Made by a program: the position numbers and the translations under genes
Notes under the pieces: model-generated
The model's input: the letters and a program-made list of their open reading frames with translations, nothing else
Databases searched by the model: none
Told to the model about the DNA's origin: nothing
From: Castanea sativa
Lineage: Eukaryota; Streptophyta; Magnoliopsida; Fagales; Fagaceae
DNA length: 64,000 bases
NCBI RefSeq assembly: GCF_040712315.1
Contig: NC_134015.1
Coordinates: 51,623,464 to 51,687,463 of the forward strand
Direction: 5' to 3'
Shown: positions 30,214 to 44,644 of the stretch, one piece after another
Layout of the letters: each line of letters begins with the position of its first letter
Numbering within the stretch: the stretch's first letter is position 1

Positions 30214-32570
30214 TATGACGCCACACTAATCTTGCATCCATTGTCATTTGGGCTATTACTGCTGCAAACCAGCATGAAAACTGTTCATTTCACTTATAGC
30301 ATTCACGCCTCTGATTCTCCGCTTGAATATGTATTTGATAGAGAGTTGGTGTATTTAAATTTCGTTAGTTTTGCATTCAGATATAGAAATCGTCTTAATG
30401 GAATTCAAAATTACTAATTATTTTAACGTAACTGTTTGTATTTGGAGCCTTACAGTGGCCCGAGATATAACAAAGATTTAGACACAGCAATATAGCCTCT
30501 ACCCTGAGTGGTAAAAGATAATTTTGAATCACTTGTGATAATATATGAGAAAAGTTTGTGGTGTTTCCCCAACTCTATCATTGCAATCCTCCACCCTATC
30601 ATTCCTCTCTAAAATATGCTATGCTTTTCGTTTCTAGCACTCTCATTGTGAGCCCTAACTGGTTATTATATACTGTTACAAAAGTCCATCCTAGGCAAAC
30701 TTTAATCACCTACTAATTGGGCTTTCTAGAGGAGTAACACTTCATATTCCCATCAATCAAATGGCTTTCTGTAAATAGCGGCTGAACCCAATGCAAGATC
30801 TTCATTTAATTGCGTAATCTATTTAAATTATCCGTATGATTAAGTGTGTGTGTGTGTAGCAACAGTATATAAAAATTAAGTGAGTTGCATGCCTCTCGGC
30901 TTTAAAACATTCACTTTCACAGATTATCTTTTTCCTTTGGTTGCATGGCTCGACCCAATTTTGGTCCGGTATAAGAGCATGAGAGTGAAATCAAAATTTG
31001 TTTTCAACTTTGAAATAGAAATATATAGGTAGTGATTGTTGTATTTTATTCGACAATGTTACGACTTTGAAAAAGAACAGAAATTGCAAGCGATCCAAAA
31101 CTCGAGGCATAAAAATAAAATAACAGTTAAAGAATATAAACGATTTTTTTTTTTTTTTGAGGAAGTATAAAAGAAATTATTAATATTAAAGAAACCCAAA
31201 AGCCTATTAAGATTAAGGATTATGTTGCTGGCAAATTGCTTCTTTATTCAATCATCTTGTGACCAATTCTATTTAAGCCTGATGAAAAGCTTAGTGTAAA
31301 AGAAGCCTTACTGGGAAAGAATTACCAAATGCATTCTAGGATGTTGCACAATATTCTAATAAGGTAAAAGAGTAACCAAATCCATTCATGCAGCTTCTTC
31401 AGCTGTGAAAAAAAGAAGTAATGTTTTAGTTTTACTACTACCAAAATATTGAGAGTAAACTCATCGTTTTAAAAAAGTGGAAGTAAGGGCTCTACCTTCA
31501 ACCTCAGGGCTCTACTTGAACATGAATTACATAATTTGTAAAATCAAAGCTGATAATATCTTGGCAAAAGTTGTATGTTGTAGCTTACTTGACACCTTTT
31601 GGTCGCCGTGTGCTCTACAAACATATTAATAGTTGGGTTTTTGTTTTATTTATAAATATTTTGGTTTTCTTTTGCTGGTACAAATATGAATGTGTATATA
31701 TATATGTGTGTGTATATATATATTATTTTCTTCGTTATCGATTGTTATTATATGTGATTCCAAATGTACATTTTGAGAACAAATAAAAGATAGATTGCAA
31801 GGGAGAATCCGTTACAGGGCTACCACCTGTCGGAGTTTATGAAAACAAACATTTTATTTCTTATTTTTTATGTCCATTTTATTTTTAATATAATTCTACA
31901 GTTTTGTTATAATTTAGACTGTTCAAAAAAGTCAAGCATTTTATGCATACTAAAAAAAACAAAGTGAACATTACAAATCAATGTATATTATTTTTATTAG
32001 AAAATATAGTTTTTTTTTTGTCTGTGTGAACTACTATTCAACAGACAAATATAGGTAAAGACATGTAGCATTTTACTACCCAATGCAAGTAAGAATGAGA
32101 AATTGTCTACCATCATCTTTTATAGATCGATGTAAACACTTTAGATATATAAAAAATATGATTATACATCAAATCTCTCTCTCAAAAGCTACCCATCCAA
32201 TCTCTACTCCAAAAGCCAAAATCTTAAACAAGAAATATAGGAAAAAAAGTAAGATTTTTTTTTTCCATCTAACTCGAAAGTTCCTTCCTAAGGGACATTA
32301 AGAATTAGAAGTTATAGTGAACTTTGTAACTTATTTATTATTATTATTTATCTAATCTAGTGTCTTTAGAAGGAATTTTTATTTTTTAAACCGCAAGAAA
32401 AGTACAATAATATATTAATAATGCAATTTTATAATGCTTTTTTTTTTGGGTAGATAATCAAGCTCTACATTTTTTTTATATATCTCTGTGTAAATCTACG
32501 TTATAAAAATAGCTAGACTTTAGCTCCCCTCCAGACACACACACACATTACTGTAACTTTAAACACATCT
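30214..32570. other. No gene recognised
   Basis: AT-rich DNA with a short (TG)n run near 30846, a T-run at 31146-31160 that could be another minus-strand retroelement tail, and (TA/TG)n near 31694-31722. No coding region could be supported. Confidence 0.5.
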
Positions 32571-32769
32571 AATATAGCTTTAAGCAATTGTGGGTTCTAG
32601 CTAACTCAACTGGTAAAATCTCTGATGGTTGAATAAGAGATTTGGGGTTTAATCCCCGCCTACTAAAAAAACTGATTGGTGTCTTGGTCTGATGATAAAG
32701 AGCTATCATCAGAAGCGGACGCCATAGGTTGAAACTCTTTCTCAAAAAAAAATATAGCTTTAAGCAATT
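32571..32769 (+). mobile_element. tRNA-derived SINE with 19-bp target duplication
   Basis: AATATAGCTTTAAGCAATT flanks the element exactly on both sides (32571-32589, 32751-32769). The 161-bp body (32590-32750) begins GTGGGTTCTAGCTAACTCAA. It has an A-box-like TAGCTAACTCAACTGG and a B-box-like GGTTTAATCC (consensus GGTTCRANNCC with one change), and ends in an A-run. This is a textbook plant SINE insertion mobilised by LINE machinery. The B-box change may weaken Pol III transcription. Confidence 0.9.
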
Positions 32770-33625
32770 ACACCATTAGGATTTTTTATTGGAACAAATT
32801 CACCATTAGATTCAGTGGTGGAGCCAAAAATTTAAGTTGGGGGTAAGATTAAACATATAATTTGATTTTTCAAAATAAATAAATGAATCAATGTAAAAGT
32901 ATTAAGAGTATGTCAATATATCTATGAATATTTATAGTTGACTCAATGGCTTGAATGGTTTTAAAATTTTAATAGAAACTCTAGGTTTCAGATTGAAAGA
33001 GGCTGGTAGCAAAAGAAGAAAAAAAAATTGATGGGAGGTGTGCTTAGAAGTAGCGGTAGAGAGGATTAGGATCCAGCGGAGGGTGCAAATCAACCTCTCT
33101 CCCTGTTGAGACATTTTTTTTACCATTTTAATTGTTGACTTTAATTTTTTAATTTTCTAACTTTTTTTTTTTTTAATAATTTTTTTTATATTCAATGGTG
33201 GAAACAAGTTGTTTTATTTTTATCATGACTAGGTGGACCCATTATTTTAATATTAGAGTTTATGTAAGAGTGTAGGTGGTGTAAGAAAAGTTGTTCGGGG
33301 AATTGGGAAAAAGAGAAAAGTAAAAGTTGTTTATGTGCCCTGGCCCCCACCTCCCCTCGACCTTGATTGTATTATATATTCTTCTTATATTTTAGATTAC
33401 AAATTTTTAGAATAATAAAAGATTAATAATTATGTTATCTATAAAATATTTAAATTTTAACTTTTTGTATTTTTAAATTATGCAAAAAGATGAGTTCTAG
33501 ATCGAATATTAAATGGAATTTAATTGTCATAAAATTTGGTATTTATATTGAGAACATACAAAGATATAATCCAACCGTAAATTTTTCAAGTTTTTAATCT
33601 AATAAAAAGTTATTAAATGATGTAA
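32770..33625. other. No gene recognised
   Basis: AT-rich noncoding DNA. The minus-strand frame at 32932-33126 shows no domain. Confidence 0.5.
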
Positions 33626-34048
33626 GAGCATCCACAGTAGTGGAGTCAAATTTTTAGCTTTTTAACACTACAAAAAGTTACTTCATTTATTTTGCTTTCT
33701 CACATTCAACAACGGTGATTTTATTTTAGCTTTTAATACAATAAAATAATATAAATATTATAATAAAATAATATTTCAGTCAACTACCAAAACACAACCA
33801 CAACCAAAAGTAGTGTGAATGTAGGGTGTACATTGGGAGAGACACAGAGAGGTAGTGAGTAGAGAGACAAAAGCAGTGTGAATATAAAATTAAAAAAAAT
33901 ATATTTTTTTTACCTTTCTTTTGGCTGTGCACTGTAGCTGTGGAACAAAAAAATATAGCTTTGACTCTACTATTGCAGGGTACATTTTGATATTAATGGT
34001 GCTAAAAATAGCTATATAGCTGTTTAGAACCACTATTGCTAATATTCT
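33626..34048. mobile_element. Small TIR element, GAGCATCCACAGTAGTGG end
   Basis: The left end GAGCATCCACAGTAGTGGAG pairs imperfectly with the inverse of the right end (CCACTATTGCTAATATTC). Inner segments around TTTTTAGC/GCTAAAAA also pair. At ~420 bp it has no coding capacity. The end is related in style to the element at 3914-5022. Confidence 0.55.
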
Positions 34049-36594
34049 AACTTACTTAAAGTTAAATCTTGTGTAACTTAATTTTGATATATATAATATG
34101 AAATTCTGCAATATTATATTCCCACCTCTTCCGTCCTATGTGGCATTCAAAATTCCCATTATAAGGTATAATATGTATTTGCCTTTTACCGTCATAGTTC
34201 AGTTGGCATGACCAGGATAATTCATTTTTCTTAGAGTAAAATCGACAAAAGAATTTTATCAAAGAGAAAACTATACAATTACTGTATTAGAATAAACTGG
34301 ACAAGAAAAGCTTTTTATGATGTGATTTCCTCCATTCAAATAGCCAGAGGCAAGTTATAACCCATTGACAAGACTGCCAACCAAAGTAAAAGCCCTATTC
34401 GGAGTTAAGAAGTAGAACTGTAGAAGTACCCCACTCACTCCTATTGCTACCAAGAAGCTCCAAAAATTGAATCACAAAGTCTATTACTTTCTAATCCAGG
34501 GCCTATAGGGATGAACACGAAACTTGAAGTCATAAGCTTGTCTCATCTCTATGATTCCATGGAAGTCAACTAATAATACAGAAGATTAGGTCCAGGTTGC
34601 TCAAGTGAACTATCATATGGACAGTAATTTCAACAAAAAGAAGCGGAAGATAAATTTCTGATATCTCCATTGTATGGACAATCATCTTACCATTTGCTAG
34701 AACAAGATTTATGTGTATGTAAAACCAAGCTTATTTTATGGGGAAAAAAAAATGTACCAGTAATAGTGATCTATATAGTGATACTTTTTCTCATATAGAT
34801 ATGAATAACACTATGTAGTTAATTAATGGGACCTACCATTATATGAGATGAAGAAAGGTCACATCACTGTATTTAGGAACATCATGTTGGTATGAGAAGT
34901 TCTAGCTTAACTTGTAACTAGTGAAAGGTACTAATGTCATTTTTTCAAGATCCTCCGTTGTAGGAAATTGTAGTTTCAAAGCTCCCCCACACCAAATAGT
35001 TCAGTTAATTACTATGATATCTCTACCTCGTTTAGATCTCTTTTATTTATTTATTTATTTTTATTTTATTTTATGGATGTTTAGATCTCTTTTAAATGGT
35101 CATATTTAATGTTGTTATATGACAAATTCTAACATGTCTTTGAGGTATTCATTTTTGTTTTTGTTTTTTAGTCTGCTTGGGGACAATGGGGAGGGGAGCG
35201 AAGAGATATTTAATATTTCAATATTGTTGTTGCCACGAGAAGTATAGGCACATGAACATATATATTCTATATTTCTTTTTTTGATACAAGATAGAATTCT
35301 ACTTTAGCCTAATTTAAGTGTATATGTGTGTGAAGCTTCTTCCTAGATACTTAAATTTCAGCCTGTTGGGCTTTGTGGAGCCTAGTTTATGTTTGATTCG
35401 GTTGACGACTTGACCCGAATAATGTTGCGTGATTTTTAATGGGAGATTTTCTGAGGTTTAGTCCATGGAGCGGAGGCTTGGGTTGACAGGTCCAAGCCGG
35501 AGCTGCAATTTGTATTTTGCCCTGATAATAGTGAAATCTTTGCAACTCCGTGGACGTAGGTAAATTGCCGAATCACGTAAATACTGTCTTATGCGTGTAA
35601 TTATTATTATTTTTTTCTTTGGCGTGTATTTTATCTATTTGTTGTTTCTCATAGGTTTAGGAATTCGTGCATATTCCCTACACGGCCCTTACCCCTCACA
35701 CTCCACAAGTACTTATACTTGTGGAGTGACCATCGTACTAAGAATGTGCGGTGATATATATCTTCTATATTTCTATTCTACTACGTAGTTGATGATGCCA
35801 GGGCTAGCTAACTAGGCCTTGTGCATAGTGATAGAGTTACCGGCAATGTTGGCCAGTCCAAATAGTTGACCAATGATATTAATGGTGGTAGGTTGGTTTG
35901 TCCTTTCTATTTCCTAATAACAACATTGGCGAAACCGAAAGTTGAGGTGCTTTTGCTCATCTTGTTCCTATAATGTGAGGATAACTCATATTTTAAAGCT
36001 CAAATTCTTAGGATTGTTGCAGCTTAATTAATTGCGTAAACCAAGAAATAAGAAAAAAAAATCGAACAAAACAAGTCGACTATAGCTTTACGTGCACTAG
36101 AATTAATGGTGGACTAATAGCATGGTGTGGTGCTTGATCCTCTATGCACTCACCCAAGCAATTAGTGTGGCATCACAACAAGATTTGGGTGATTTGGATA
36201 TATATTACATGCCCTAATTGAATTTTTTTCTTGTAATCACCGTTACAACATTTCAAACATTACGGTATTTATTATAATATTGATTTTTATTCTTATGTAA
36301 TTATAGTTATAGAATATATACCAACTTTTATTCAACACTTGCTTGAGCGAAAATTATGAGAAGAGTAATCTGACTTGTTGTGACGCCAACTCTATCTAAT
36401 TTTTCATTTATAACCCAATCTTTAATCTAGAGAGAATCATAGAAGCTACCATAAAGAGTAAATTTGAGAGTCAAATCCCTTGAGCCTTAGAGAGTTCTAA
36501 ATTCCCTTCCATTTGAATGTTTTTCCGTATGAGATATTTTTTAGAGTTTCTCTTTGAGCATAAACTGTTGATTCTTTAAAGAATTCGAATTTAG
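34049..36594. other. Noncoding; possible copia LTR fragment at about 35360-35640
   Basis: Most of this is AT-rich with no gene. The segment from about 35360 (GTTGGGCTTTGTGGAGC) to 35640 is less AT-rich and contains CTCCGTGGACGTAGG and CCGAATCACGTAAAT strings of the kind found near the 3' end of plant copia LTRs. A perfect short hairpin, CTCCACAAGTA/TACTTGTGGAG, lies at 35700-35726. Confidence 0.35.
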
Positions 36595-36841
36595 TAAGAA
36601 TGGGGTGTAAAACCCATATTTTACACTATCTAATAAAAGATTGTCACATCAACTTTTTACTTAATGCTCAATACATCTTACCACACATAATAACATTTCA
36701 ATAAACTCACAGTTAAGTTAGATTTTCAAATGGATATTATAATTGATTGAGTGTGGCTGTATATATTATTTAATATGTAATATGATGATGTGACATGTTG
36801 GAATTGGAGGGGTAAAACTTGAGTTTTATACCACATCCTTA
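36595..36841. mobile_element. 247-bp MITE
   Basis: TAAGAATGGGGTGTAAAAC at the left is matched in inverse by the right end (GTTTTATACCACATCCTTA direction), with further pairing over about 60 bp, including GTCACATCA/TGATGTGAC. No coding capacity. Superfamily not determined. Confidence 0.65.
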
Positions 36842-37544
36842 TTTAATTTAATCTCTTCTTTAAAACCATAGAGTTAGTTTCTCAATAGTGGGTTGTTGAT
36901 GTAGTTGTTCGAAGTACCAAGTTTCAGATAAGGTTCATTCATGGAGGAGATTCGCCTAGAAGAATTTCAGAGGTTTTGAAGCCATTGAGGTGGGAAGGAA
37001 AGTAGGGAATTGGTAGAAGTTACAAAAGTGAGTCTAATTTTAAAAGTTTTATAAGTAGGTTGTTGTGAGAATTTCTTTCTAGTGAATATTTTTACAAGTT
37101 TGAATCCCCCTTCAATTAAAGATGTTTGTCATTGGTTTTTCACTTTGTTACTAAATCTATGTGTTAATTTTATTTCTTTCATTATTATTGCTTTTAGATT
37201 AGATTTGCTATTATGGTTGAGATAATTGTTTGTACTAATATTTTTGGAATAAATCATAATCTACTTAGTTATTTTAGGGTTAAAATAGAATTCTTTAGTT
37301 GACATTTTAAACCTTAGACTTTATAAGTCATAATAATCTAAACCTTTGTCCATATAAAAAACCACAAACAGAGCAACCTATATAATGGGTGAAAATTTTC
37401 CTTGGCACCCATTACACTCAAATCGCATCATTATGTTTAATAAAAGGAATGAGGAAAGCTCTAGCATAACAATAATAGAAAGTATAAATATCCTAACTAA
37501 AATCATTTGTTCCCACTCGTTATAATGGAATTTACGGATATTTT
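36842..37544. other. No gene recognised
   Basis: AT-rich spacer between two MITEs. Short frames carry no recognisable domain. Confidence 0.5.
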
Positions 37545-37874
37545 CGCTCTGTTTGATTCGGTAATGATGTTTTCTAGAAAATGAGTCATTTTTCAAAAAG
37601 TAGTTTCTATAAAACTATCTCATTTCCTATGTTTGGTTGCAACTTTAAATGAGTTGAAAAAAGTGTTATAAATTCTTTTATTTAGCTTACTGTGAGATAA
37701 AGTTGTTTTTCAAAAAAAAAAAAAAAAGTAAAAAACAATCTCTAAAAATAAGTTATATTTTTTATGTCGACTAAAGATAATTTTCCTCTGACTCATTTTT
37801 TCTAATACTGCCAAATAGTGGAAAACATGAAAAACTATCTTTATATAAGGTTTTCTATTGAAACAAACAGAGCG
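37545..37874. mobile_element. 330-bp MITE with CGCTCTGTTTG ends
   Basis: CGCTCTGTTTGATTC at the left is matched in inverse by GAAACAAACAGAGCG at the right. Inner segments such as TTTTCTAGAAAA and GGAAAACATGAAAA are consistent with a Tourist-like element. No coding capacity was found, and the target duplication is uncertain. Confidence 0.6.
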
Positions 37875-38967
37875 TTCCATTAGAAATATATATCAAAGAG
37901 TAGTTGGCATTGGACTCGTCGAAAATAAAATATTATGACAATCTTATTTAGTTTCATTATTAACTCTCTGACAACACAAAAATCCATTTTTCAACTCTTA
38001 GATAACATAAAAACTAACCCCTCTCTATCTATCCAAGGGATGGAAGGGTTTTCTGTCATCTCTTTCTCTCTCTTGATCTAATGCTCTACCCTCTTTAATG
38101 AGGAGAAAAACTCAAACCATCCACGACAAAATGGTGTTGTTTAGGTGTAGTAGATGCTAAGGAAAATATTCCTCCTACCAAATAAATTACTCCATTAGTA
38201 TGTGATTTTTAATAAATATGGATAGTGGGGATTATATTGTCATAACTTATAAAGTACAGGGTTTAAAATGGTGAAATTAAAAAGTTTAGGATTTGATTTA
38301 TAATTGAAAATAAACTTTGAGGATATTTTTTGCTTAGATTTTCTCAAAAAATCTCAGATCTTTTATTCGACGACAAAATACTTAACTAATTGAGCTAAAT
38401 ATACTATAATAAGTGACATAATATTGAATCTCGTCTACACTAAAAGAAGCTCATTAATATCTTGACTTAGTTAAAAGTAATTATCATGACACATATGTCA
38501 TAAATTCAAATCATATAGCATCTAAAATACTTTTACCCAAAAAAAAAAATTGTATCTAATAAATTAAAAAATAAGTAAAATCATTGTTACTCAAAATAAA
38601 TAATTACCAACCTATATTTATAATTTTTGAATATGAATACTAGATAAGGTGTGAATATTCAAGAACAATCAAATCACAATAATTTGCAGTTTTAATATTA
38701 GATGGCATTTTCTGGTTCGGTTTTTATGTTTGCAACTTTTGTGACCAAAACGGGTTGGAATTATCACAAAAATGGAACTCTGTCTTGATCTTTCTAGTGA
38801 ATCTCCAAGTAATCACGGGTCTATCCGAGGAGAGATTCTTCCTCAGATGAATCCTCGGGCCCTCGGCTTGTAAGCCAACTCGTAGCCCTAAAAGCCTTTA
38901 GTCAAGAACGAACTAGCGCTAATTGATAAAGCCCAAGGCCCAAATATCCACTTAGGTTCTTTCACTC
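37875..38967. other. No gene; LTR-like fragment at the edge of copy B
   Basis: AT-rich DNA to about 38700. From about 38,800 to 38,967 the sequence is CG-richer (CTATCCGAGGAGAGATTC, CCTCGGGCCCTCGGCTTG) like gypsy LTRs in this window, and stops at the exact junction where similarity to copy A begins. Confidence 0.4.
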
Positions 38968-39696
38968 CCCACAATTCTTATGAGCATTTACAACTGATGA
39001 AAAAATAGAACTTTTGATATTGAATATATTATAAAGTAAAATATTAAAATAGATGAAATAGGTTTTTGAATTATTAGGAGCCGGTTTGTTTTTCCAATTC
39101 AAACTCACATTTTTACATTTTAAACAATATTACACACTTTTTCATCTGCATGTATTTCAAAAAACTATAAAAATCACATCTCAAACTACTCTACCAAATA
39201 CTCTTAAATGCTAAATTTTTTGAAATTTCAAATGTGAAACTGTGAATGTCAATTAAAAAAGATTCTTATCATGCTTTGGCAAAAAAGTTGAAACAGTGAA
39301 CATTGTGGCATCAAATCTAATCTGCAGTCTTGCAGAATAGCCTACATTAGTATTTTTTATGGTGGGAGGGCAGAACAAAACTGCACCGCGCCTACATTAG
39401 TATTTAGCTTTTGGAAATTAGTTAATTGGTATAGTTACCAAAAACAAAAAAAAAGTACCCGAGAAGAATCAAGGAACTGAACAACAATTAAAAACGAAAA
39501 GATAAAGGCTGATTGATGTGATTTTTCATCAATATCGATGGTTCAGATGAATAGTAAAAAAAAAAAAAGTTCACTTTCAATCCCAGATCTGAAAATAATT
39601 GGAAGGTAAAAAATAAAAAAATTTACTTATGATCCATACATACATACATACATATATACAGACATAAAGAGAGAGAGAGAGAAGGGTTAAACAATA

Positions 39697-40105
39697 ATAA
39701 GAGTAATGATAAATTCACACAAATAATTTTATGTGGTAAGTTGTTATTGATTATAATTTGGCTCAGTAATAACATCACTTTTTTATCTACCAATAACAGT
39801 TTTTTGCATAAAAATATTATGAAAATATTGTAAATTTAATATTACACCAAAATAATTCGAGTTCCCCAAACACATAATCCTTAACTTCTTAAACAAAATA
39901 GCAACAATAAAAATTAGCTCAAAATAAAGATAGAAATAACTCAACCAAAACAAGATTGGACTAGACAACAATAAGTGAACAAATTATTTAACAAGAAGCT
40001 TATTATAAAAAAAGTCTCTAATAATTCAAATTTTGTAACATTCAACCCATTACATTTAAATAATCTTGAATTTTTATTTTTCCTAAAAATATATATTAAG
40101 AGAAA
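39697..40105. repeat. AT-rich ~400-bp interspersed repeat, copy B unit
   Basis: Counterpart of 13637-14050. The additional upstream unit seen in copy A (12196-12605) has no equivalent before 38968. Confidence 0.7.
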
Positions 40106-40399
40106 TGTAAGGTCACAATTTGCACCCGAACCCAACAGTATGAAGGGAACAGGCCCAAAAAGCCCAATACAATGAAATTTGTAGAGAGTGAGCTTGAAAC
40201 CTAGGTTCTATGGATGTTAGATAGAAAAAATGATGGGCTAGATCCCCAATTCACATGCAACGAACTGTTTATGTAACAGAAATTCTCCTCGGACGTATGC
40301 CGAGGACAGTTTGTATTGCTTTTTCCTCTTCTAAAGATAGATTACAATTAATGGTAGTGTGTACAGTGTTTTTCTCTTTCTTTCCCGATCCCTTGCTTA

Positions 40400-40666
40400 G
40401 GGTGGGTTTGGATAGAGATGCCAGCGTCCACGATTTCAGTTTTCACGTTTCAAACCTTTTTTTTTTCCTGCGCACGGGTTTCAACTAGGGGACATGGTGC
40501 ACTGTTCACCATTGTGTGGTTACTATTCACGCACAGTGGCGCACTGTTTCAACCACTTTTTTTATTAAAAATGAGACCCGCGGCACTATTCACTTATTTA
40601 AAAATTATTTTGCTACAGTGTTTTCAGTTTTCAGTTTCCAACTTTCACCTGTATCCAAACGGACCT
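40400..40666. mobile_element. Tourist-like MITE, copy B
   Basis: Counterpart of 14341-14623: GGGTGGGTTTGGATA start, TATCCAAACGGACC end, TTA on both sides. It is about 16 bp shorter through small internal deletions. Confidence 0.7.
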
Positions 40667-43600
40667 TTAATAGGTCTACCGTTCCAGTCATAAGAAGCAT
40701 GTCTTTGAGAGTGGTTACACCAATAATTATTCTTTTGAATACTTCTTGTAGTTTTCCAATGATAGATGAGGGCTTCTCTTCTGAAGTACGATCTACTTGA
40801 TGAAGGAATTATCCTGTTACTGCCATTTCATAGCGAGTATTATTAAAACTTGGCAATATAAATTTTTTTTTTTTTTTTGATAAGTGACTTGGCAATATAA
40901 TAATTAATGGTCATTGAACAAGCATTTGCTTTAGGAGATTCAAACGTGTGACTTTATAACTTGCTTGCACATACAATTGGTGGCTTATAGATCTCCTTAG
41001 TAACACCTATTTTTTGTGGTCTTACTCATAAGAGGATTCTGAAGTTGTGGTCAATTCAATTAGTGGAAGTTAAGTTTAATTCACCTGATTATTTTTTTTT
41101 ACCTTAATCTTACATGTCCCTTCGCGATGTATATCTCTATGTTAAAAGTCCACTTTATGTTACTGGTTGAGTATGAAGAAGAGGAATTTGCTAAGCTTTC
41201 TTTCATACTTTGCCAACGTTTCCAATATTGGTAAGAGTTTGGGGATGGTTTACTATGAGTTCTAAGGACCTCAAACTTTCTTTTAGTTGAATTTTTTTTT
41301 AGTACTTGAGTGGCTGAAATAGATGTGACTAAATTGAAAGAGTTTACCGTAATAGTGATTGCATGCAGTAATGGGAGGCTATCTAATTGTTTGTTAGTAT
41401 GGTCCTAATTGCACTAATTTATCTCTCTTTTTGGTTTTAAATTTTAAGTCCCTCCTTGATGCTTTGACTGGGGAGAACTTAGATTTGGTATCGAAGAAGG
41501 TTTGAGAATAAATTTCCAGCAATAAAACAAGATTGTAGTTTGGAAAAGAAGATAGAATTGAAGTTGAAATACTAGAACATTGATCTCTAGGCTCAAATAT
41601 TTCAAGAAATATGAAATTTTGTAGATTATATAAAAAACAGGGAGGTTACATAGTATCCTAACCATCGGAGTTCACTATAAGCCACAATACTAGTCACATA
41701 GTATATAGAAAAATAACTTTATAAACATTGAAGACAATAATAATAAACAAAATTTAATATAGATAAATGAAAGACAATTGACTAATGGACCCTTTTTTTT
41801 TTTTTTTTCCTTTGGGCTTAAGTTTTCTTGCATCAATTATCCTCGGCGTGGGGAGATCTCTTCCTTGACTTTGGTTTCAATTTTCCACAATCTATGAGCG
41901 TCCTGCATAATTTTTCCATCTTTTTTTCTTTGTTGTCTTAACTACATCAAGTAAATAACTCTGTAGCCTTAATATGTCAATAAGAATTCATAACATAGGA
42001 AGCGGGTCAAAAGTTACTTAGAAAAAAATAGAGGGTCAAAAGTTGAGGGAGATTTGCTAGATGGGACAGTGGTGCTCTTTGGTGTGCAGTACCCTTATGC
42101 CTTTTGTGGATGATTAGGAGGGAGTGTAACGAAAGAGCGTTTTGATAGCTCCATGCTAATATTTTTGGTGAAAGTTGTTTCCTTGGTTTTTCTTTCCTCT
42201 TGGCAACTTAAGTGCTTAGGTTGGTCAAGTGTTTTTTTTTTTTGCTAACAGAAGTTATTAGATTTTGGAAAAAAAAAGGAAAAAAAGAAATTATAGAGAA
42301 TTGACAAATAATTTCCATTTAATTTAATTCGTTCAAAATTACTTTTGTTTGATAGCTCAATACTTTACCAGGAATGGCGAAAGGGATCAATGTTCAATGG
42401 AAGCACTGTATCGATGCACAAAATTGCAGGTAAGTGGATTTTTGATAATTGAATTGTTGTCTCTCTAGTCAACATAGGAATTATTATTTTTCCTATATTT
42501 TTGTTTAAGGCTTCTATTTAATTTTTTTCGCCCTAGTTTCTTTTAAAAGTAAAAATCAACACTCAACCTATGAATTAATTTTAAAGAGGTCAAGCCATTA
42601 TGCAATGGCAAGTACCTTCCATCAAAAGTGACAGGTTCAAGTCCGGGAATCAACCTCTCCAATATTATGAGAGTAAAGCTGCCTACCATGATCTCTCCCA
42701 AACACTGCAAAATGTTGGAGTTTAGCGCACGACCTTTTCATTTGTGCTTATTATTGGTTTTCTTTAATAAACCAAAATGAAGTGATCTAAGATTTTGCTT
42801 TTGTTTTTGAACTTGAATTTTGAATTTATTTTTTAATGTTGAGGTTTTTAAGGGATTTAATTTGGTTCCCTAAACTCTATTAAACTATTGCTCTTGTAAT
42901 TGTGAAAGGGGTATGATTTTTAATAAGAAATTAACGATTTTATAATTTGCTCCTCTTTTGGTTGGTGGTGATGCTTAGGGTTTAAGCATATTCTAGGTGG
43001 TGAAGCCTAGAGTTTGTTTTGTTTCTCTTTTGTTGCATCTTTTATCCTGTTTTCCCAATTTTTCCTGCATAAATTGCACCAAATAGTCTATTAAGTCACA
43101 TAGTGTACAATTTATGGTTTCTCTAACATTTGTACATAAATCAATATTGGACAATAAAATTTGATCTTTTTGTTAAAACTTAAAAGCTTGCTTAACTGCA
43201 CTTAAACCTTAAAGTCTAATGCTCAAAAGTCCCATGGTCTAAGCTTTGCGTGAAGCTCATTTAATTTAGCACGTCCCAGGCATGCTTTTTGAAGAAGCAT
43301 AAAGCATGCCTAGGTGTTTTTTTTTTTTTTTTTAAATTTTTTTTTTATAATCTTGTTAACTTTTTTTGTTATATAATATATGAATTATTAAAATTAATTG
43401 CCCAAAAATGACATGGAACATTGATTTAAAGAAAGTTAAGAAACTATATTGAAGGTGCTATATTACACCAAAGAAGTTTACATTTCGAAAACACATGAAC
43501 CAAGATAATTTACTATTATTGTGCTTTTTGGTCAGTCTTTTGGATATGATATACTTCTTATTTTTGATAGCTATCATAGTTATGATTTTTACTATTACAA

Positions 43601-43780
43601 GAGGATTATGTAAGATATTATGTTTGATTTTCTATCACTAGATTGTTATCATGTTATTCATTGGTAATTGTTTGCAAATTTAGTATATGTAAATTATTAG
43701 AAATTGAAAAAACTTTATAAAAGCTGAACTTTTAAACTATGTGCAATTGCACGGTCTAATTTGAGCTAAAATAATAGGCG

Positions 43781-43869
<89 letters not shown>

Positions 43870-44610
43870 GCCTTACCTTACCCTAGGAAGCATGGATACT
43901 TCAGTTTGGCTCACGTACCCGTACCCGCATCAGATACGTATCTATAGTGAATAACTCTAGGATACCGTACATTTTCATGTGTGTGTTTCTCGGCATTTTT
44001 ATAAATTTTTTTAAAAATGCCAATATGTCATCCCCCAATAGTGTGAGATTACCCAAACTTGTGAGGATTTTTATTTATATTTTTTATATATTGGTTTCAA
44101 TGTTAAAAATTTATCTAGTTATTTTTTATTTACTCTTTTGGATGTTGGTTTGTATTCAAACATTTAAAGACCATGGATTCAATTTATTATCTATTATTTC
44201 TTTTAAATTTATATGTTTAACAATACATAAAAAATAAATGCTTAATAATATATAATAAAAAATTATAAAAAAATATGTATTAAATAACTAATTAATATAC
44301 ATCTTCTTGTTGTATTTTATCCTAGTTTTTAAAGAATTTCTTTGTCATCATATTGTGCTTCTTATGCCTTATCTCACTAGCGGCGGCTCTAGACATTTTT
44401 TTAGGGTGGTTGAAATTTAAATTATACAAAATCTAATAAAAAGATAATTTGAATATATCAGTGTCGCAAAAAAAAAAAATTTGCAAATACTTGAAGTATT
44501 ACAATTTTTTCTACTAACAAAGAGAAAAAGAAAAAAAAGGGACCCATAGTTGATAGCAGATAAAGTAGGAACTTAGAATTCTGAAATGAGCGCAATGGAG
44601 GGGGGGGGGG

Positions 44611-44644
<34 letters not shown>

